28,217 nucleotides of DNA from CAVXAE01 sp044225565 (GCA_044225565.1 JBGAIL010000046.1:1-28217); one strand, 5' to 3'. Shown: positions 15,356-22,767, counted from the stretch's first letter. Made by a program: numbers and translations. Notes: generated by a model not told the origin, from the sequence alone.

Positions 15356-15843
15356 GCCTCACCCAGTTGTGCTTCGAGTGCCGCGCGGCCCCGTGCGAGA
15401 CGGCTCGTGACGGTGCCCACGGGCACTTCCATGACTCGCGCCGCTTCCTGATAGGAAAGCCCTTCCACCAGCACCAGGGCCACCGCGAGCCGTTGCTCGT
15501 CCGGCAGCTTCTGCATCGCCGCCTGCATCGACAGCAATTCGACTTGCGCATCCGTCGTGGCCACGCCTATCTGCTCGCCGGCTTCTTCGGGTGCGAACAG
15601 CCTCGCTCGCCGCGCACGCGAGCGGGTTTCGTCGATCCACGCGTTCTTCAGAATGCCGAACATCCAGCTCTCCACTCGCGTCCCCTCGCGCCACTGCTCG
15701 CTGCGGGTCAAGGCGCGCTCGAGCGCGATCTGCACCAGGTCGTCCGCATCGTGCGGGTTGCGCGCCAGTGCGCGGGCGAAGCGACGCAGGCGCGGCAGCA
15801 ATGCGGACAGCTGCTCCCGGAGCGGCTCGGGCGTGTGACTCAT
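15352..15843 (-). CDS. ECF-type RNA polymerase sigma factor
   Basis: A 163-residue extracytoplasmic-function sigma factor with only regions 2 and 4. Region 2 (about residues 8-75) shows LLPRLRRFARALARNPHDAD, DLVQIALERAL and SWMFGILKNAWIDETRSR. Region 4 (about 105-158) shows LPDEQRLAVALVLVEGLSYQ and EAARVMEVPVGTVTSRLARG. The start at 15843 (gagg only 2-3 bases away) or the in-frame ATG at 15876 (ggaaga 3 bases upstream) are both possible. The gene is coupled by ATGA overlap to the anti-sigma gene and divergent from the S8 protease gene. The sigma gene reads cleanly although both its neighbours contain frame breaks. The signal and regulon are unknown; in related bacteria such sigma/anti-sigma pairs sit next to S8 proteases. 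Confidence 0.92.
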   Translation of the reverse strand: MSHTPEPLREQLSALLPRLRRFARALARNPHDADDLVQIALERALTRSEQWREGTRVESWMFGILKNAWIDETRSRARRARLFAPEEAGEQIGVATTDAQVELLSMQAAMQKLPDEQRLAVALVLVEGLSYQEAARVMEVPVGTVTSRLARGRAALEAQLGEA

Positions 15844-15916
15844 GTCCTCGTGACGCAATACGAACGGGCGCGCCATTTTCTTCCAACGCACGGGTAATTC
15901 AACTAATGTTTCGCGC

Positions 15917-17217
15917 ATGAGAGCTTTCGCACCCTGCTGCTGGCCATGCTGCTCGCGCAGCTTCCTTCGCTGCCGCAGCTGCCAGTTCCTGTGCCGCTCG
16001 ACCTCGGGCGCTCCGTCGGTGACGTCACGGATCGGCTGTCGCGTCCTCGCCGAGCTGCGTCGATTGCGAGTGCGGGAGCTGCTTCGCACTCAGCGCCGGC
16101 TCGTCGAGCCGGATCCGGACGGCGAGCCCATCGTGCGCAACGAAGTGCTCGCCTATTCGCCTTCGGCAGACGTGCTATCGCTCGCCGTGGCCGCAGGGTT
16201 TGCCGTAGTGCGCGAGCGCGAGATCGCCGGGCTCGACGCCAAGGTGGTCGTACTCAGCGCGCCGCCGAAGATGCCCACTCGGCGCGCGCTCGCAAAGCTT
16301 CGCCAGCTGGATCCGGTGGGTATCTACGACTTCAACCACCTGTACATATCGAGTGGGGAAGTGGCGAGCCATGCCATGCCTCAACGCTCCCGGTACAGAA
16401 TCTATCGCGTGCGCCGGTATCGCGGGTGCCCCTGCCCGTCAGGTCGGATTGGTGGATGGCGGCGTCGACGCTAGCTATCCCGTGTTCGAGAGCGTATTGA
16501 TCCATCGGCACGGCTGCGGAGATCGGCCAGTGCCCAGCCCGCACGGTACGGCGGTGGCGTCGCTCATCGCCGGGCATGCCGGCAAGTTCCAGGGCGGCGC
16601 GCCAGGCGCGGAGCTTTACGCAGCGGACATCTATTGCGACCGGCCCACTGGTGGCGCCATGGACGATATCGCGGAAGCCATCGGCTGGATCGTCGGGCAG
16701 AAGGTGCCCGTCATCAACGTGAGCCTGGTGGGGCCGAAGAACGCGTTGCTCGAAGGCGTGGTGCGGGCGGCGAGCGCCAGGGGGCATCTGATCGTCGCGG
16801 CGGTCGGCAACGACGGGCCTGCCGCGAGACCTCTCTATCCCGCTGCGTATCCCGATGTGGTCGGTGTCACCGCCGTGGATGTGAAACAGCGCGTGCCGCT
16901 TTCGAGGCAGCGCCGCGGACCGGATCGGATTTCGCAGCACCGGGTGCGCACATGGCCGCCGCCATCCTGTCGAGCGCGTACTCGCCGGTGCGCGGTACTG
17001 CACTTGCTTCGCGGCCCCAGTGGTCGCGAGCCTGCTCGCGGCGCAGCTCCACGATCCCGACAAGGCTGCTGCGCAGGAGGCTGTCGCATCGCTCGCGCGG
17101 CTTGCAGTGGATCTGGGCGACAAGGGTGTGGATACCGTGTACGGCAGCGGCCTCGTCGGGAGTTCGCTGCGTATCGATCCCTCGCTCGCGAAAGCCAGCC
17201 CGGATCCTGCGAAATAA
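15917..17217 (+). pseudogene. Exported S8 (subtilisin-like) serine protease gene, frame-broken
   Basis: An S8 peptidase visible only by joining frames. The ATG at 15917 becomes a signal peptide if one base is restored near 15921 (SFRTLLLAMLLAQLPSLP). A pro-region follows (VLAELRRLRVRELLR, then NEVLAYSPSADVLSLAVAAG) after a change near 16040. The longest clean part, about 16380-16890, holds the catalytic Asp in GLVDGGVDA and the catalytic His in PHGTAVASLIAGH, plus VPVINVSLVGP and GHLIVAAVGNDGPA. After a change near 16890 come GSDFAAPGAHMAAAI and YSPVRGT, and after one near 17005 AAPVVASLLAAQL to the stop at 17217. The catalytic-Ser motif (GTSxAAP) is itself disrupted: about 17000 the sequence reads ggtactgcacttgcttc, giving Cys where Ser is expected. 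About five breaks in total; error or decay cannot be separated here. It is divergent from the ECF sigma gene. Confidence 0.75.
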
Positions 17218-17318
17218 GTCAAAACACAAAAGCCCTCCGGCCCGGGAAGGAATCACCGCGGCCAGGCGTATTCCCCCTGAAGGCGCGCGGACTGGCCGCT
17301 GCCCAGAGGAGAATTGCA

Positions 17319-17963
17319 ATGAACACCAAACAGATCTTCGCGACGGCGACCGTGGTCTCGATGCTGGCCTGCGCGATGCCGGCCGGAGCGCAGGTGCTCG
17401 GCGGCAGCCTCGGTGGCTCGCTCGGCGGCACGCTTACGGGTGGCCTCGGTGGCTTGGGCGGCCTTGGCGGCCCGACGTCGGTAGCGACGGGCACGCTGCG
17501 GGACGTCAACGGCATGGCGCGTTCCACCACGAGCCACGCGCATGACCAGGTCGATGCCGCGGTCACCAACGCTGATCGAGCAGTCGGTCGCGTGGACGAG
17601 CAGACCCGCGTAGTGAGCGCCGCTGCCGATGCCGCTACCAGCACCGCGGCGAACGGGGCGGCGAATGCTGCCACGTCCGCGGCCTCGAGAGCCGAGACGG
17701 GTGCGACCCAGTCCGGCGAGATCGCGAAGCCCGCGGCGAAGTCGGTGACGCAATCTGCCGCGAAGCCGGCGAAGCAGTCCACGGAAAGGCCGGCCGAGCA
17801 CGCCCCGTCGAGCCCGACACGCTGGTGTCTCGACGTCGGCTCAGGCTTGCTGCGTCCGCCAACGCGGATGCCTCGATGGAGCGCTGAGCGAAGGCTCCGG
17901 CGGGGCTCGAGCCTCCGCCTCTGGCGGCGGGCCTCACGGCCCGCTTATCTCTACGCCACCTGA
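17319..17963 (+). CDS. Exported Gly/Ala-rich protein of unknown function, C-terminus probably frameshifted
   Basis: Starts at ATG 17319 after agaggaga, about 100 bases past the protease stop. It has a clear Sec signal peptide (MNTKQIFATATVVSMLACAM, cleavage after AGA-Q near residue 25). A Gly/Leu repeat stretch follows (GGSLGGSLGGTLTGGLGG), then a long Ala/Thr/Ser-rich low-complexity region. From about 17820 the reading becomes Arg/Trp-rich and unlike the rest, running through a hairpin into the moeB 3' end. Another frame there gives AGVSTSAQA, and a third ASANADASMER with a stop at 17885-17887. I infer two single-base indels (near 17820 and 17850) and a true end at 17887. I do not recognise a family. 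Co-location with the protease suggests a secreted or envelope role, perhaps as substrate (speculative). Confidence 0.6.
   Translation: MNTKQIFATATVVSMLACAMPAGAQVLGGSLGGSLGGTLTGGLGGLGGLGGPTSVATGTLRDVNGMARSTTSHAHDQVDAAVTNADRAVGRVDEQTRVVSAAADAATSTAANGAANAATSAASRAETGATQSGEIAKPAAKSVTQSAAKPAKQSTERPAEHAPSSPTRWCLDVGSGLLRPPTRMPRWSAERRLRRGSSLRLWRRASRPAYLYAT
17927..17944. terminator. Hairpin between convergent genes
   Basis: GCGGGCC (17927-17933) and GGCCCGC (17938-17944) form a perfect 7-bp stem with loop TCAC, followed on the plus strand by ttatctct. It lies between the inferred end of the glycine-rich gene (17887) and the moeB stop (17951), and could serve both strands. Confidence 0.5.
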
Positions 17964-19075
17964 AGCGACGGATCGATCTGCGCGGCCCAGGCCTTCAGAC
18001 CGCCTTCCAGGTTCACGGCCTGGGCCGCGCCGGCCTGCAACGCGAACGCGCAGGCTTGCAGGCTGCGTCCGCCGACGCGGCAGATGAAGACCGGCGTGGC
18101 ATCTCGGGGGATCTCCGCGAACCGGTCCGCGAGCTCGCCGAGCGGGATGTGCAGCGAGTCGGGCAGGTGCCCCGCCTCGAACTCGTAAGGCTCCCGCACG
18201 TCGACGATGACGAACCCGGGCTTTCCGAGCAGCGCGCGGGTATCGGCGGGAGAGAGGCGGAGCAGCTTGTCGGATGGCATGGCGGTCTCGCGGGCGGCGG
18301 GTGGATCGAACGGAGCAGTGATGGTCGGCCGGTCGCCGCACGCCGCGCACTCGGGCCGGCGCGCGAAGCGGAACTCGTCGAAGCGCATCTGCAGCGCATC
18401 ATAGACGAGCAGCCGCCCGACCAGCGGCTCGCCGATGCCGGTGACCAGCTTGATCGCCTCCGTCGCCTGCAGCGTGCCCATGACGCCGGGAAGCACGCCG
18501 AGCACGCCGGCTTCCGCGCAATTGGGCACCACGGCCTGCGTGGCATCGGGGAACAGGCATCGATAGCAGGGGCCGCGGCCTGGCAGGTAGGTCATCGCCT
18601 GCCCCTCGAAACGATGGATGGCGGCGGACACGAGCGGCTTGCGCAGGATCACGCAGGCATCGCTCACCACGTAACGCGTGGCGAGCCGGTCCGTGCCATC
18701 GAGCACCACGTCGTAGTCGCGCAGCACCTCGAGCACGTTCGCCGCCCGCAGCTCCACCGCATGCTCGATGACCCGGATGCCGGGGTTCAGCGCCAGCAGG
18801 CGCTCGCGGGCTGCCTCGGATTTGAGACGGCCGATGCCGGCCGTGTCGAACAGCACCTGGCGCTGCAGGTTCGAGACGTCCACGCGGTCGCAATCCACCA
18901 GCCCGAGCGTGCCAATGCCCGAGGCGGCGAGATACAGGGCCGCCGGCGAGCCCAGGCCGCCCGCGCCGACCACGAGCACGCGTGCGCCGCGCAGCTTCTC
19001 CTGTCCAGCAGGGCCGACCTCGCTCAACGCGAGATGGCGGGCGTAGCGTGCGAGCTCGTCGGCGGAGAGCGGCAT
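17951..19075 (-). CDS. moeB: MoeB/ThiF-type adenylyltransferase with C-terminal rhodanese domain
   Basis: An E1-like enzyme that adenylates the C-terminal Gly-Gly of a ubiquitin-like sulfur carrier; its rhodanese part would supply persulfide sulfur to form a thiocarboxylate. It has 374 residues. The adenylation domain (about 5-250) shows the ATP loop GAGGLGSP (37-44), DGTDR with Asp130, and the zinc cysteines Cys170/Cys173 and Cys243/Cys246; Cys186 lies in NCAEAGVLG. The rhodanese domain (about 273-370) has active-site Cys332 in ICRVGGRS. This fusion resembles eukaryotic MOCS3/Uba4. It starts 3 bases after the MoaD/ThiS-like gene, its obvious partner. The symbol is by family; no other molybdenum-cofactor or thiamine gene is nearby, so the pathway may differ. 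Confidence 0.92.
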   Translation of the reverse strand: MPLSADELARYARHLALSEVGPAGQEKLRGARVLVVGAGGLGSPAALYLAASGIGTLGLVDCDRVDVSNLQRQVLFDTAGIGRLKSEAARERLLALNPGIRVIEHAVELRAANVLEVLRDYDVVLDGTDRLATRYVVSDACVILRKPLVSAAIHRFEGQAMTYLPGRGPCYRCLFPDATQAVVPNCAEAGVLGVLPGVMGTLQATEAIKLVTGIGEPLVGRLLVYDALQMRFDEFRFARRPECAACGDRPTITAPFDPPAARETAMPSDKLLRLSPADTRALLGKPGFVIVDVREPYEFEAGHLPDSLHIPLGELADRFAEIPRDATPVFICRVGGRSLQACAFALQAGAAQAVNLEGGLKAWAAQIDPSLQVA

Positions 19076-19078
19076 GCG

Positions 19079-19345
19079 TCAGCCTCCGCTCAGCGCGCAG
19101 ATCAGGTGGACCGTATCGCCCGCCGCGACGGGAGTCCGCAGGGACTTCGCCTCGCCCGAATTGACGAACAGCCGGATGTGCCGGCGGATGTCGTCGTGCT
19201 CGTCGATCATGCGGAAGCGGATGCCCGGGAAGCGCCGGTCGAGATCGGCGAGCACGCCGGCGAGCGTCGTGCCCTCCGCCGGGACGCTGGCGGCGCCGAG
19301 TGTGTACGAGCGCAGTGGGCTCGCGATGCGCACTTCGCAGCTCAT
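19079..19345 (-). CDS. MoaD/ThiS-family ubiquitin-like sulfur carrier
   Basis: An 88-residue beta-grasp protein ending in CALSGG; the terminal Gly-Gly is the site of adenylation and thiocarboxylation by a MoeB/ThiF-type enzyme. The body shows the family pattern: an early strand (CEVRIASPLRSYTLG), LAGVLADLDRRFPGI, FRMIDEHDDIRRHIRLFVN, and SLRTPVAAGDTVHLICALSGG. The ATG overlaps the stop of the upstream BNR gene by one base (TGATG) and its stop is 3 bases from moeB, so the three genes form one transcript. The longer open frame upstream is a shadow of the BNR gene. Whether the sulfur goes to molybdopterin, thiamine, an amino acid or something else is unknown. Confidence 0.88.
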   Translation of the reverse strand: MSCEVRIASPLRSYTLGAASVPAEGTTLAGVLADLDRRFPGIRFRMIDEHDDIRRHIRLFVNSGEAKSLRTPVAAGDTVHLICALSGG

Positions 19346-20460
19346 CAGGCGGAGTGGGTGACGGAGTAGATCTCCGGCAGATGGCTCGCGATGCAGCGCC
19401 AGGACCCGCCCTGGTTGGTGCTGCCCCAGACGTCCCCGCCGGTCGTGCCGAAATAGAGACCGGGACGCGGCGCCGCGTCCATGCACATCGCCTGGCGGAG
19501 CACGGTGAACCAGGCCTGGGATCGCGGCAGCCCGCGCTCCAGCCGCTGCCACGACTTTCCGCCGTTGCGCGTGACGTAGGCCGCCGGCTTGCCGTCTATG
19601 GAAGTGCGCGGCCAGACGTCCTGGCCATCCATCGGGAAGACATAGGCCGTGTCGGGGTCTTTCGGGTGCAGGACGATGGGGAAGCCGATGTCGCGGATCC
19701 TGCGCGGCATGGCATCTCCGATACGTTGCCAGCGCCGGCCCGGCCGATCCAGCCGGTAGATGCCGCAGTGGTTCTGCTGATACAGCCGGTCCGGACGCAG
19801 CGGGTGCATTACCAGGCAATGCGGGTCGTGGCCGAAGGGCGCGCCGGGGTCCGGCAGGAAGTCTGCCGCGCAACCCTCGTTGAGCGGTGACCAGTTGGCG
19901 CCGCGGTCGGTACTCTCGAAGACCCCGCCGACGGAGATCGCGAGATACAGGTGGTCCGCATCGCGCGGGTCGACGAGGATGGAGTGCAGAAACTCCCCGT
20001 CGGGCGTCGCAAAGCCCGGCGCCCACTGCGGACGCATGGGGTTGTCGTTGAAGCCCGCGACGGATTCCCAGTGATCGCCGCCGTCATCCGAGCGGAACAG
20101 GCCCGCCGGCGCGGTGCCGGCATACCACGTGCCGCTCTCGGAGGCGTGGCCCGGCGTCAGCCAGAAGACGCGCTCCACCGCTCGCTTGCTCACTTCCCCA
20201 TCGACCACCTTGCGGAAGGCAGGAGGCAGGGATGCCTCGCGCCAGCTGCGGCCGCGATCCACGGAGCGGAACACGGTAGGACCGAGGTGGCCGGTCTTGG
20301 CAGCCATCAGTAGTGTCCCGGGATCGCGGGGGTCCTGGACGATGTGATGGATGATGTGGCCCAGGAACTGCGGGCCGAGCACGCGCCATTTCTGTCGCCG
20401 CGCATCGGGACGCAGGGCGAACGCGCCTTTTCGGGTGCCGATCCAGAGCGTCGCGGACAT
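19345..20460 (-). CDS. BNR/Asp-box beta-propeller protein (sialidase-like fold)
   Basis: A 371-residue protein starting MSATLWIGTRKGAFAL, with no signal peptide, so probably cytoplasmic. It carries five Asp-box-like motifs, the turns typical of sialidase/Vps10 propellers: SVDRGRSW, SDDGGDHW, STDRGANW, TRNGGKSW and STNQGGSW. Annotations of this family often read exo-alpha-sialidase or glycosyl hydrolase, but I see no evidence for a sialidase active site and no export signal. It is overlapped by the MoaD/ThiS-like gene, then moeB, suggesting a common job. The ATG at 20460 is preferred because the fold begins there; the open frame back to 20583 adds unrelated sequence. The role may be scaffold or unknown enzyme. 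Confidence 0.82.
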   Translation of the reverse strand: MSATLWIGTRKGAFALRPDARRQKWRVLGPQFLGHIIHHIVQDPRDPGTLLMAAKTGHLGPTVFRSVDRGRSWREASLPPAFRKVVDGEVSKRAVERVFWLTPGHASESGTWYAGTAPAGLFRSDDGGDHWESVAGFNDNPMRPQWAPGFATPDGEFLHSILVDPRDADHLYLAISVGGVFESTDRGANWSPLNEGCAADFLPDPGAPFGHDPHCLVMHPLRPDRLYQQNHCGIYRLDRPGRRWQRIGDAMPRRIRDIGFPIVLHPKDPDTAYVFPMDGQDVWPRTSIDGKPAAYVTRNGGKSWQRLERGLPRSQAWFTVLRQAMCMDAAPRPGLYFGTTGGDVWGSTNQGGSWRCIASHLPEIYSVTHSA

Positions 20461-20601
20461 GGCGGCGCAGCATCGCCGCGGCGGCGGCGCGGTGTCAATT
20501 GGCGAGGTGGACGCGCGTGCTGTCGCTAACTGGCAACGGCCGCGATCCAGCTTGGAAAAAAATGTAGGCGATTCGGGCTTCACGAGGCATTATCGCGCCA
20601 C

Positions 20602-20994
20602 ATGAAATTCGGGGACCTGTTCGCCAGCCTCAGGGGTCGCAAGAGCGACGCGAAAGACGACGAGCCGGCGCGCTTCGCGACGCCGCGCTCGCCGGAACGC
20701 TCCGCGAACCCGCATCCGTTCCACGCCGTGTCCGTGCGGCCGGGGCTCCTGAGCTGCCCCCAATCCCGCAAGCTCCGCAACGTGCGTTTCCTCTCGCGCG
20801 CCGCGCCTTCCATCCCGCTGCCGGGCTGCGGCATGGCGAAGGAGTGCACCTGTCATTTCGACAAGCACAACGATCGCCGCCAGGGCGACCGGCGGCTGTT
20901 CGGCTGCGAGCCCGACGGGCGCTATTTCTCCGGCACCGAGCGCAGGCGCACCGGCGGGCGCCGCTCCACCGATCCGCGCTGGCAGGCGAGCTGA
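20602..20994 (+). CDS. Small conserved-looking Cys/Arg-rich protein, function unknown
   Basis: A 130-residue basic protein with no signal peptide or membrane segment. The middle reads HPFHAVSVRPGLLSCPQSRK and NVRFLSRAAPSIPLPGCGM. The second half has KECTCHFDKHNDRRQGDRR, FGCEPDGRYFSGTERRR and GGRRSTDPRW. Five cysteines (in LSCP, PGCG, ECTC and FGCE) with nearby His might bind a metal; the repeated DRR/ERR/GRR pattern resembles Arg motifs preceding PilZ domains, but no PilZ fold is present. The start ATG at 20602 is divergent from the BNR gene, with 141 bases between. I do not recognise a named family. It precedes the S41 protease gene by 61 bases in the same direction. Confidence 0.72.
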   Translation: MKFGDLFASLRGRKSDAKDDEPARFATPRSPERSANPHPFHAVSVRPGLLSCPQSRKLRNVRFLSRAAPSIPLPGCGMAKECTCHFDKHNDRRQGDRRLFGCEPDGRYFSGTERRRTGGRRSTDPRWQAS

Positions 20995-21055
20995 GGCGCA
21001 CGCGCGTTTTCCCTTGGGCTCGCTCCCTGTGTCCGACAATCGAAGGACGACCATC

Positions 21056-22636
21056 ATGCGATTCATCCGTGTGCTTGCCATCCTGTGTGCGTCCGTTGCG
21101 CTGCAATCCTGCGGCGGGGGTGGCGGCGACGATTCGGGCCCCGACCTCGGCACGGGCTGGCAGGAAGGCGTGTTCCGCGCCTCGAGCAACTACGAGGCGA
21201 AGTGCGCGGCTCCCCGCTCGGGCAACGATCCCGACGGCAATCCCTGGCCCGACGTGGCGGGCACCGCGGTGGACGAGAAGAACTGGCTGCGCTCGTGGAC
21301 CCACGAGCTGTACCTCTGGTACGACGAGGTGCCGGACCTCGATCCGGCCACGCGCACCGTGGCGGACTACTTCGACCTCATGAAGACCTCGGCGACCACG
21401 GACTCCGGCCAGGACAAGGACAAGTTCCATTTCACCTATCCGACGGACGATTGGCTCGCGCTGTCGGAATCGGGCGAGACGATTGGCTTCGGCCTGCTCT
21501 GGGCGTTATTTAACCCAGATCTGGCGAACGGGCCCCGCGAGGTCGTGGTTGCCTTCGCGGAGTCCGGCTATTCTGGAGCAGTGAATGGCCTGATGCGCGG
21601 CGACCGCGTGCTCGCCGTTGACGGCGTTGACATTCAAGATGCCACTAATGCAGGGGTCGACACGCTGAATGCGGGGCTCTATCCCTCCGAGGCGGGTGAG
21701 TCGCACACGTTCACCATCCAGCCCGTTGGTGGCGGCGCATCGCACGACGTGACGCTGCAATCGCAGAGCATCACCTCGACGCCGGTGCAGAACGTACACG
21801 TCATCAACTCGGGTGGCGCGAAAATCGGATACCTGCTGTTCAACGACCATATCGAGCCTGCCGAAGCGCAACTCGTGGATGCGGTTCAGCAGCTCGCGGC
21901 CGCGGACATCGACGACCTGGTCATCGACATCCGCTACAACGGCGGCGGGTATCTCTCCATCGCGAGCGAGCTCGCGTACATGGTCGCGGGCTCGGCGGCG
22001 ACCTCCGGCAAGACCTTCGAGCAGCTCGAGTTCAACGACCAGTACTCCGACACCAACCCGGTGACCGGCGAGCCGCTGGATCCGGTGCCGTTCCTCTCGA
22101 CCGGCCAGGGATTCTCGGTGACTAGCGGCACCGCGCTGCCCACGCTGAATCTTTCGCGGGTGTTCGTGCTGACGGGCGAGGGCACCTGCTCGGTGAGCGA
22201 GTCGATCATCAACAGCCTGCGCGGCGTCGACGTGGAGGTGATCCAGATCGGCACCACCACCTGCGGCAAGCCGTATGGGTTCTATCCCGCGGACAACTGC
22301 GGCACCACGTACTTCTCGATCCAGTTCAAGGGCGTGAACGCCAAGGGCGAAGGCGATTACACGGACGGATTCTCACCGCAGAACACGGCGTCCGGCGCCG
22401 GTGAATCCCTGCCGGGCTGCTCCGTAGCGGACGACTTCGAGCACGCGCTGGGAGCCGAGTCCGAAGCCGTGCTTGCCGAGGCCTTGCAATACCGCACATC
22501 CGGCACCTGCATGGCGACGCCTGCGAGTGCCTCGGGCCGCGTTGGCGCGCAGTCGGTGAGCGAGCGGAAGGTGACGATCGCCAAATCACCCTGGCACCAG
22601 AACCGCATCCTGCAGCGCCCGCACGACAGGCGGTAA
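21056..22636 (+). CDS. Lipoprotein S41-family (C-terminal-processing type) peptidase
   Basis: A 526-residue exported serine protease. A lipoprotein signal peptide (RVLAILCASVALQSC, lipid-modified Cys19) is followed by a Gly/Asp linker. A helical region (about 72-135) precedes a PDZ-like domain (about 175-240, GLMRGDRVLAVDGVDI). The S41 core (about 255-440) shows VIDIRYNGGGYLSIASEL and the putative catalytic Ser379 (or Ser381) in GEGTCSVSESI. Lys405 in GTTTCGKPYGF completes a Ser/Lys dyad. Several cysteines (50, 378, 403, 415 and others) next to the active site suggest periplasmic disulfides. The ATG at 21056 is preceded by aagga 9 bases upstream. The substrate is unknown. It ends before a repeat and hairpin region separating it from the convergent DUF58 gene. 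Confidence 0.92.
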   Translation: MRFIRVLAILCASVALQSCGGGGGDDSGPDLGTGWQEGVFRASSNYEAKCAAPRSGNDPDGNPWPDVAGTAVDEKNWLRSWTHELYLWYDEVPDLDPATRTVADYFDLMKTSATTDSGQDKDKFHFTYPTDDWLALSESGETIGFGLLWALFNPDLANGPREVVVAFAESGYSGAVNGLMRGDRVLAVDGVDIQDATNAGVDTLNAGLYPSEAGESHTFTIQPVGGGASHDVTLQSQSITSTPVQNVHVINSGGAKIGYLLFNDHIEPAEAQLVDAVQQLAAADIDDLVIDIRYNGGGYLSIASELAYMVAGSAATSGKTFEQLEFNDQYSDTNPVTGEPLDPVPFLSTGQGFSVTSGTALPTLNLSRVFVLTGEGTCSVSESIINSLRGVDVEVIQIGTTTCGKPYGFYPADNCGTTYFSIQFKGVNAKGEGDYTDGFSPQNTASGAGESLPGCSVADDFEHALGAESEAVLAEALQYRTSGTCMATPASASGRVGAQSVSERKVTIAKSPWHQNRILQRPHDRR

Positions 22637-22637
22637 G

Positions 22638-22682
22638 GCGCAGTCCTGCAAAGCGCAGGTCTGCAAAGCACAGGCCGGCAAA
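22638..22682 (+). repeat. Three tandem 15-base repeats
   Basis: GCGCAGTCCTGCAAA, GCGCAGGTCTGCAAA and GCACAGGCCGGCAAA follow each other without gap directly after the S41 stop. The third unit forms the left arm of the adjacent hairpin. Function unknown; slippage duplication in an intergenic tail is the simple explanation. Confidence 0.75.
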
Positions 22683-22700
22683 GCCACGTCTTTGCCGGCC
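22673..22700. terminator. Hairpin after the S41 gene
   Basis: GGCCGGCAAAG (22673-22683) pairs perfectly with CTTTGCCGGCC (22690-22700), an 11-bp stem with a 6-base loop (ccacgt). It sits between the convergent S41 and DUF58 genes, 37 bases after the S41 stop. There is no T-tract on either side beyond the stem, so the terminator role is inferred from position and stability. Confidence 0.6.
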
Positions 22701-22720
22701 GGCATCGAAGCCGATGTCCG

Positions 22721-22746
22721 CGAAAAGCGCCGCAGGCGACTTTTCG
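22721..22746. terminator. Second hairpin, convergent intergenic region
   Basis: CGAAAAG-CGCC (22721-22731) pairs with GGCG-a-CTTTTCG (22735-22746) with one bulged A. Arms ending in A/T runs give a T run on both strands, as in bidirectional terminators. It is 22 bases past the DUF58 stop on the minus strand. Confidence 0.6.
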
Positions 22747-22767
22747 CCAATCAACTCATCTCGCCAA

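Noticed and set aside
18056..19369. 437-codon plus-strand open frame opposite moeB/moaD
   Set aside because: Spans two real minus-strand genes and shows only biased composition.
19345..20460. Secreted sialidase annotation for the Asp-box protein
   Set aside because: No signal peptide and no evident catalytic Arg triad or Tyr/Glu pair; Asp-boxes only indicate the propeller fold.
20461..20601. Promoter for the small Cys-rich gene (cattat near 20588)
   Set aside because: No -35 box at proper spacing; too close to the start codon to be convincing.
21500..21660. Locally lower-GC stretch inside the S41 gene as a sign of transfer
   Set aside because: The frame is continuous and the PDZ-like region reads normally; the stretch is too short to interpret.
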